In this document: positions 58,785 to 64,000 of the stretch, one piece after another | Layout: each line of letters begins with the position of its first letter | How positions within the stretch are numbered: the stretch's first letter is position 1 | DNA from: JACQFK01 sp964619955 | GTDB taxonomy: Bacteria; Planctomycetota; MHYJ01; JACPRB01 | Direction of reading: 5' to 3' | NCBI GenBank assembly: GCA_964619955.1 | Contig: CAZUJF010000008.1 | Location: 62,001 to 126,000 of the forward strand | Length of the DNA stretch: 64,000 bases | Notes under the pieces: model-generated | Seen by the model: the letters and a program-made list of their open reading frames with translations, nothing else | Databases searched by the model: none | What the model was told of the DNA's origin: nothing | Translations under genes and position numbers: made by a program

Positions 58785-61700
58785 TTAGCGCGTGCGGGAA
58801 AGGGCAGTTCCGGGGATGGGCTGTTTTGTGAAGCCGGGTCCTTCCCAGGTGACCTCCAGGAGGAAACCGGCGTTGCCCTGCGAGTAATCTACTCGGAGGG
58901 AGTGTTTGCCCGCCTTCAGCGGGACTTTCCCGGACTTCTCCTCGGACGCATGCAGGCCGTCGTTGTTCACCACTTCCTTCTCGTCGATGAAGAGCAGGCT
59001 GCCGTCGTCGGAATGGGTGTAGAACGTGTAGGCACCGTCGGCTGGAATATCGATGAATCCCGTGAAGCGCATCACATAGTTCTCACTCCTTCGCCTCCCG
59101 CTCAGCTCGAACCCGGGGGTGCTTCCTTCGAGGTGCGGGGCACCCGGCGGCTGGAAGGCGGCGAGAAGGGGACATCTGATTTCCCAGTACTGGTAGGTCA
59201 GGCCCTGGCCGGGCCCGGCCGGCTTCGCGGCGGCATCGGACCGCGGGGGGCCGTCGGTTCCTCCGGCCGCGGCCAGGAACGCCACGCCGACGGGGAAGCG
59301 TCCGGTGGCCTCGCAGGCCGGGCAGGGATACGCCGCCTTGGCGAAGAGGCTGCCCGTGCCCGTGCAGAGGGAGCAGAGCCCTTCGCTCAGGCAGGCCTTG
59401 AACATGTCGGACGGGATGGACGCCCGGACCTTCTTCCCGTCGCAGGCCGTGCACTTGGCCTTGAGCGCGCCCTGGCAGGTGGGGCAGAGGACCTTGCCCT
59501 TGGACTTGCAGCCCCGGCAGGGGACGGTGTAGAGCGACGTGAATCCCGCGGGGGTCTCCCGTTCCGGCACGCGACCGGAGCCCTTGCAGGGGGTGCAGGC
59601 CGCCATGCCCGTCGCGGTGCAGGTCTTGCACGGGATCCGGCCCAGCGCCTTGCAGTCGGCGCAGTTGATCTCGGCCTTGGCCGCCTGGCTGATGGTGTCG
59701 CAGAATTTGGCGACCGCGCCGTCCGCCGGCACGGCCTTGGCGAGCTTCTGGAAGCTCTCGGAGACCGCGCGGGGGTCGACCGTCGCCTCGCCGAACGCGG
59801 CCAGCGCCGCCAGGAGGCGCGTCTGCCAGTCGGCGGGCGTGCCCACGCCGTCGAGCGCCCGCTTGAGATCGAGGATCGATCCGGGGCCGACGTAGAGCCG
59901 CGCGAGCGCGATCCGGTTGACCGTCGCCGCCGGGCCCCAGACATCCCCCGACTTCGCGGCCTGGAAGCGGGCCAGCTTGAGCGATTCCGCGTCGAGCTTG
60001 TAGTTGCGTCCGAGGAGATCCTCCATGTGGGCGCAGGCGAAGAGCTGGAACAGGTCGACGTTCTGGTCGCCCGCCGCCGCGATCTTCTTGGCGAGCGCGA
60101 TGAAGGCCGTGTGGTGCTCCTGGGAGCTGATGGCCGCGGCGCGCTCCAGGGGCAGCGTCGCGAAATACTCCTCGAGCGCGACCAGGGCCGGCGCTTTCAC
60201 GTTCCGCAGCAGCTCGAACTGCTGGGGCTTCACGGGGGCGCCCCCGTTGACGGAGACCTTCTCGTCCTTGAAGACCAGCACCTTCATGCCGTTCTGGGCG
60301 ATGAACAGGGCGGCGCCGTCCTTGTCCGGGGGCTGCAGCTGCCCGTCGAGCTTCTCAAGGGTCGCCTGGGGGGTCTTGAGCGTCAGGCGGTCGCCGAGGA
60401 GTTTCCAGCTGCGGTCGCTGCGGGAGAGGTAGATCTCCACCGCGCGGAAGAGGGCGGAGGAGCCCGCCGAGCGGCCGAAGGCGGCCGCCGAGGCGGCGCG
60501 CTTCAGGGGATCCTCCCGGAGCGCGGGGGTTCTGAGAAGGATCACGTCCTGGGGAACCCCGGCGGGGGCGGGCGCCGCCGCGGCGGAGGCGGGTTTGTCC
60601 TCGACCGGGGCCGCCGGCGTCTCCGGGTCCGTCTTCTTCTTGGCCAGCACGGCGGCGGTTTCGACCTGCGCGGCGAGGCCGTCCACGTCGTTCTTGAGCG
60701 ATTCCAGGACGAGCTGCCCCTCCGACGTCAGCAGCGCCTGGAGCTTCGGGATCTGGGCCTTCGCCTCGTCCCACTTCTCGGCGGCGAGCAGCTTGGTGAA
60801 GCGGTCCTTGAGGACGGCGTAACGCCCGGACAGGGCGCGCTCGATCTGGGCGCCGCGATCCGTGATCCGGCCGGCGGCCTCGGTGCCGGCATATCCGGCG
60901 GGGAAGGATTTCAAGGCGAGCAGGGCGGCCGCCAGATCGCCCGCGGCGTCCTTGCGGTCCGCGTCGGCGAGGGCCAGGCGGGCGGCATTGTCGGCTTCGT
61001 CGTTGACGAGGGAGTCGAACTGCAGCAGCGCCGAGGCGAAGAGCGGGTGATGCGGGGTCGTCCGGTACGTTTCCGCGAGCCCTTTCCAGCGGGCGCGCAC
61101 GGCCGGGTACTCGGCGGCATTGCCCGCCGCCTGCTCCTGGAAGTCCCGGCCCTCCTTGAGGGCCCGTTCCACGTCCGGCGGGACTTTGGCGACGGCGGCG
61201 GGCGCCTTCTCGACGGCTTTCGGAGGAGGGGCGCCGCCGACGAGGAGGCTGCCTCCCCAGGCGAGCAGCGCCAGCGCGGCGATGCCGCCCGCGGCGATCC
61301 TGACCTTCGGGTTCTGCCAGGCGGGGACGGGCGCGGCCGGTTCCGCGGGGGCCGCGGCGGCGCGGGCGGGACGGTTCTCGAGCAGCTTGTCCAGGGCGGC
61401 GATGAGCTCGTCGTACGTGTCGAAGCGCTGGGCCGGCTGTTTCCGGAGCAGGCGCAGCACGAGGGTGGCGGCGCCCAGCGAGACCGCCGGATTGAAGGTC
61501 TTGGGCGAGGGCGGCGCTTCCGTCGCGTGCTTGATGAAGAGCAGGTTCGAGGTCTCGGCCTCGAAGGGCCGCCTGCCCGTGAGCATCTCGAAGAGCGAGA
61601 CGCCCAGGGAGTACATGTCGGTGCGGTGGTCGAGATCCTGCCGGCCCTTGCACTGCTCGGGCGAGGCGTAGGCGGGGCTCGACTGGACGATGCCCTTCTC

Positions 61701-62582
61701 GACCGAGGGCTCGAACTCGTTCAGGGCGCGCGCCAGGCCGAAGTCGCAGATCTTGGCCCTGCCGTCCTTCGTGAGCATGATGTTCGCCGGCTTGACGTCG
61801 CGGTGGATCAATCCGAGGCTGTGGGCGTGTTTGAGGCCTCTCGCGGCCTGCCGGGCGATCTCCAGGGCGCGTTTCTCCGGGAGGGCGCCCTCCCGCTTCA
61901 TCACCTGGTGGCAGGTTTCGCCGTCCACGTACTCCATGATGAAGTAGGAGCAGCCCTTCGATTCGCCCGCGTCCACGGAGGCCACGATGTTTTCGTGGGT
62001 GACCTTCGCGGCGGAGCGGGCCTCCGTGAGAAAGCGGGCCACGTAGGCCTGGTCCTTGGCGAGTTCGGGGGGGAGGATCTTGATCGCGACCAGGCGGTCG
62101 AGGCTGGCCTGGCGGGCGAGGTAGACGTCGCCCATGCCGCCCGATCCGAGTTTGCGCTCGATCTTGTAGCCGGGGACGAGGTCCGCGAGGGCGGGGTCGA
62201 TCTCCTTCCCGGCGGGCGTCCGACGGAGTTCGCCGCCCGCCGTGTCGCTGACCGGCGCGGCCACCGAGGTGGTGACCGGCTCCAGAGGGCCGTTGCAGGT
62301 CTTGCAGTGGATCCGGGTGCCGGGCTTGTAGCCCCGGACGTTGAAGTTCTTCCCGCAGGGGGCGCAGCGGAACGTGACTTTGTCCTGGACGACGAGGGCC
62401 AGGCGGAGCTGCTCCTCGGTGATCGCGCTGAGCCGGACGAGCGCTTCGCCCAGGCGGAGCTTCTCGCCCTTGGCGGCGGCCTCGGACTGGAGTTTGGCGG
62501 CGGCTTCGAGCTGTTCCGGTTTGACCCAGCCCTTGTCCGTCACGATTTTCCCGAGATTGTCCTCGGGTGCGGAGCTTTCCAT
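58785..62582 (-). CDS. transmembrane serine/threonine protein kinase with zinc ribbon, CxxC array and PA14 domain
   Basis: 1265 residues. Order: a helical N-terminal module (about 10-70), a zinc-ribbon-like unit with CAPC (73-76) and CKTC (93-96), and a Hanks-type kinase (about 139-400). The kinase has GSGGMGDV (146-153), Lys168, HRDVKPAN (260-267) and DFGLARAL. One membrane span follows (about 428-448), then a long extracytoplasmic coiled or helical region. Near residues 975-1085 come repeated CxxC units (for example CADCKALGRIPCKTC) like the DnaJ zinc domain. A C-terminal PA14 domain (about 1127-1260) with FYTHSDDGSLLFIDE may bind carbohydrate. All kinase residues are intact. The ligand and targets are unknown. 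Confidence 0.92.
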   Translation of the reverse strand: MESSAPEDNLGKIVTDKGWVKPEQLEAAAKLQSEAAAKGEKLRLGEALVRLSAITEEQLRLALVVQDKVTFRCAPCGKNFNVRGYKPGTRIHCKTCNGPLEPVTTSVAAPVSDTAGGELRRTPAGKEIDPALADLVPGYKIERKLGSGGMGDVYLARQASLDRLVAIKILPPELAKDQAYVARFLTEARSAAKVTHENIVASVDAGESKGCSYFIMEYVDGETCHQVMKREGALPEKRALEIARQAARGLKHAHSLGLIHRDVKPANIMLTKDGRAKICDFGLARALNEFEPSVEKGIVQSSPAYASPEQCKGRQDLDHRTDMYSLGVSLFEMLTGRRPFEAETSNLLFIKHATEAPPSPKTFNPAVSLGAATLVLRLLRKQPAQRFDTYDELIAALDKLLENRPARAAAAPAEPAAPVPAWQNPKVRIAAGGIAALALLAWGGSLLVGGAPPPKAVEKAPAAVAKVPPDVERALKEGRDFQEQAAGNAAEYPAVRARWKGLAETYRTTPHHPLFASALLQFDSLVNDEADNAARLALADADRKDAAGDLAAALLALKSFPAGYAGTEAAGRITDRGAQIERALSGRYAVLKDRFTKLLAAEKWDEAKAQIPKLQALLTSEGQLVLESLKNDVDGLAAQVETAAVLAKKKTDPETPAAPVEDKPASAAAAPAPAGVPQDVILLRTPALREDPLKRAASAAAFGRSAGSSALFRAVEIYLSRSDRSWKLLGDRLTLKTPQATLEKLDGQLQPPDKDGAALFIAQNGMKVLVFKDEKVSVNGGAPVKPQQFELLRNVKAPALVALEEYFATLPLERAAAISSQEHHTAFIALAKKIAAAGDQNVDLFQLFACAHMEDLLGRNYKLDAESLKLARFQAAKSGDVWGPAATVNRIALARLYVGPGSILDLKRALDGVGTPADWQTRLLAALAAFGEATVDPRAVSESFQKLAKAVPADGAVAKFCDTISQAAKAEINCADCKALGRIPCKTCTATGMAACTPCKGSGRVPERETPAGFTSLYTVPCRGCKSKGKVLCPTCQGALKAKCTACDGKKVRASIPSDMFKACLSEGLCSLCTGTGSLFAKAAYPCPACEATGRFPVGVAFLAAAGGTDGPPRSDAAAKPAGPGQGLTYQYWEIRCPLLAAFQPPGAPHLEGSTPGFELSGRRRSENYVMRFTGFIDIPADGAYTFYTHSDDGSLLFIDEKEVVNNDGLHASEEKSGKVPLKAGKHSLRVDYSQGNAGFLLEVTWEGPGFTKQPIPGTALSRTR

Positions 62583-62721
62583 GTCTTCCCTCCCAGCGGC
62601 GGCGGCGCTTCTGCCGTTCCCGGTTAGACGGCTCCGGGCCCTCAGATGTTAACACAGTTCGAAATATTTTGTTGCCGGCTCTTGCAAGAATCGGAGCCGC
62701 CGGCCGGGGTCCCGGTAGTCC

Positions 62722-62750
62722 TTGAGCCGCCGGAAGCGGGCGGTCATACT
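62722..62750 (+). promoter_or_regulatory. leaderless-type promoter of the HD hydrolase gene
   Basis: TTGAGC, 17 nt, CATACT, then 6 nt to the ATG at 62757. Confidence 0.5.
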
Positions 62751-62756
62751 CAGTGC

Positions 62757-63269
62757 ATGCCCACCCTCCTTCACGATCCCTCCCTCTTCGCCTCGGCGGA
62801 CGCGTACGCCGCGATGAAACACCGGCACCAGTTCCGGAGGGACGGACGGACGCCCTACGTGGAGCATCCCCGCGCGGTGGCGCGCATCCTTCGCGACGAG
62901 TTCGGCGTGCTGGATCTTCAGGTGCTCGCCGCGGGCCTCCTGCACGACACGATCGAGGACACGGCCACCGACTTCGACGACCTCGAGGAGCGCTTCGGAA
63001 AACGGGTGGCCTCGCTGGTCTCGGTGCTCACCAAGGACAAGCGGCTTCCCGAGGCCCGGCGCGAACGCGAATACTTCGCGGCGCTCGCGAAGGCCCCCCG
63101 GGAGGCGAAACTCTGCAAGCTCGCCGACACGCTGCACAACTGCCGGGACAGCGATTCCGGCCACCGGGCCAAGACCCTGGGCAAGGCGCGCAAACTGCTC
63201 AAGGCCCTCCGCGGGACCCGGGGACTCGAGACGGCGCTCGCGCTCCTGAAGAAGGAGCTCGGCGCATGA
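62757..63269 (+). CDS. HD-domain hydrolase, SpoT/MESH1-like
   Basis: 170 residues. It has the HD catalytic elements HPRAVARIL, LLHDTIEDT and CKLADTLHNCRD, as in the ppGpp hydrolase domain of SpoT and in small alarmone hydrolases (MESH1). No synthetase, TGS or ACT domain is present, so it is a stand-alone hydrolase. Its size fits a small alarmone hydrolase. The last 4 nt overlap the EVE gene (ATGA). Whether the substrate is ppGpp needs biochemical evidence. Confidence 0.88.
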   Translation: MPTLLHDPSLFASADAYAAMKHRHQFRRDGRTPYVEHPRAVARILRDEFGVLDLQVLAAGLLHDTIEDTATDFDDLEERFGKRVASLVSVLTKDKRLPEARREREYFAALAKAPREAKLCKLADTLHNCRDSDSGHRAKTLGKARKLLKALRGTRGLETALALLKKELGA

Positions 63270-63631
63270 GGTGGCTTTTCAAGACGGAGCCCTCGGACTA
63301 CTCCTACCAGCAGCTCGTAAAGGACGGGAAGACCACCTGGGACGGCGTGAAGAACGCACTGGCGCTGAAACATCTGCGCGCCGTGAAGAAAGGCGATGAA
63401 GTGGTCGTCTATCACACGGGCGACGTGAAAGCCGTGGTCGGACTCGCCAAAGCCGCGGCCTCCGCCGCCGGCGATGCGGTGCCGCTGGTGCCGGTGCGGA
63501 CGCTGTCGCCCCTGCCCCTGTCCGCGATCAAGGCGGATCCGCGTTTCAAGGACTTTCCCCTGGTCCGCATGGGGCGCCTCTCGGTGATGCCCGTGCCGGA
63601 CGCGTTGTGGGGTCGCCTGATCGGGCGCTAG
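63266..63631 (+). CDS. EVE-domain protein
   Basis: 121 residues. EVE domains share the PUA-like fold and bind modified nucleobases. The N-terminal WLFKTEPSDYSYQQLVKDGK and GDEVVVYHTGDVKAVVGLAK segments are characteristic, as is WDGVKNALALKHLR. It overlaps the HD hydrolase gene by 4 nt, a coupling that I cannot explain functionally. Length is a little short of the typical 140-150. Confidence 0.9.
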   Translation: MRWLFKTEPSDYSYQQLVKDGKTTWDGVKNALALKHLRAVKKGDEVVVYHTGDVKAVVGLAKAAASAAGDAVPLVPVRTLSPLPLSAIKADPRFKDFPLVRMGRLSVMPVPDALWGRLIGR

Positions 63632-63632
63632 C

Positions 63633-64000
63633 TCAATGCCGTGTGCGGGGATCCAGGGCATCCCGCAGCGCGTCGCCGAAGAGGTTGAACCCCAGCACCG
63701 CCAGCGAGATCGCCAGGCCGCTCGAGAGCGCGAGCGTGCGCCGCAGGGCCGGGTCTCCGTAGCCGTCGTGCAGCATCGCCCCCCACTCCGGGGTGCCCGC
63801 CTCCACGCCGAGTCCGATGAACGAGAGCCCCGCGGCCGTGAGGATCGCGCTTCCCACGCCGAGCGTCGCCACCACGATCAGCGGTCCGGAGGCGTTGGGG
63901 AGCAGGTGGCGGAAAAGGAGCCGGGCCGGCGTCGCGCCGAGGGCCCGCGCCGCGACCACGAAGTCCCGGTCCCGCAGTTCCAGCAGCGCCGCGCGGGTCT
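63633..64000 (-). CDS. DppC/OppC-type peptide ABC transporter permease, C-terminal part (cut by window edge)
   Basis: The last 122 codons are present; the gene continues beyond position 64000. The EAA-type loop reads DFVVAARALGATPARLLFRH and is followed by membrane spans around VVATLGVGSAILTAAGLSFIGLGV and the conserved GTPEWGAML, then the end FNLFGDALRDALDPR. All are standard in the C-terminal half of DppC. Reading from the window edge gives an uninterrupted frame, so it is not broken here. It converges on the EVE gene with a 1-nt gap. Confidence 0.92.
   Translation of the reverse strand, partial: TRAALLELRDRDFVVAARALGATPARLLFRHLLPNASGPLIVVATLGVGSAILTAAGLSFIGLGVEAGTPEWGAMLHDGYGDPALRRTLALSSGLAISLAVLGFNLFGDALRDALDPRTRH

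Noticed and set aside
58902..62627. Plus-strand frame of more than 1200 codons opposite the kinase.
   Set aside because: The kinase motifs on the minus strand are complete, so this is antisense shadow.

Overview
The window is strongly G+C-rich bacterial DNA from a flagellated, diderm organism. Several traits together point to Planctomycetota or a close relative: a large transmembrane serine/threonine kinase ending in a PA14 domain, paired ExbD genes, many secreted TPR proteins, a small Hc1-like chromatin protein, and a GAF-MshEN type IV-pilus/type II secretion ATPase. This assignment is an inference from gene content only. I see no rRNA, tRNA, CRISPR array, insertion sequence or phage genes. 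Coding density is high, and many neighbouring genes overlap by 1-8 nt.

Region 1 (1-15.4 kb, all minus strand) is an envelope-machine locus. It reads, in transcription order: a PilM-PilN fusion, a PilO-like protein, an unrecognised protein in the PilP position, a lipoprotein secretin with an N-terminal TPR region, two secreted TPR proteins, ExbB with two ExbD proteins, a second ExbD pair, and the start of what looks like a second TPR/secretin-type lipoprotein cut by the window edge. Strong intrinsic terminators and good -35/-10 promoters divide it into separate transcription units. No pilin, PilC or prepilin peptidase is visible. The only candidate assembly ATPase in the window lies at 41.8-44.1 kb.

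Region 2 (15.8-24.1 kb) is mainly housekeeping: a family 4 uracil-DNA glycosylase, NrnA and MtaB in one overlapping operon; then MnmA, an Hc1-like protein, a secreted protein, a polytopic membrane protein, a TPR-redoxin protein and a phosphofructokinase with mixed ATP/PPi signatures. The last two genes diverge from one tiny promoter region in which the two -10 boxes overlap.

Region 3 (24.2-41.7 kb, plus strand) is a flagellar cluster. A MerR-like regulator, a TPR protein, FlgN, and an NtrB/NtrC-type pair come first, followed by a near-perfect sigma-54 promoter and then flgB, flgC, fliE, fliF, fliG, fliH, fliI, fliJ, a MotE-like gene, fliK, flgD, flgE, flbD, fliL and fliN. The kinase/regulator pair is the obvious activator of that promoter. 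fliM, fliPQR, flhAB and flagellin are not here. The stator lies 10 kb away as motA with two motB-like genes in tandem (52.2-54.4 kb).

Region 4 (41.8-64 kb) is mixed. It holds the GAF-containing GspE/PilB ATPase, a ketoacyl synthase, a receiver-MEDS protein, an M3 peptidase, a LOG protein, two cysteine-cluster proteins, the stator operon, a PurD-like ATP-grasp enzyme, an ornithine cyclodeaminase homologue, HemH, RlmN, the kinase, a SpoT-like HD hydrolase, an EVE-domain protein and the end of a DppC-type permease.

The most striking non-coding theme is promoter placement. At least eight genes have a -10 box ending only 5-11 nt before the start codon, often with a good -35 at 16-17 nt, which implies leaderless or nearly leaderless mRNAs.
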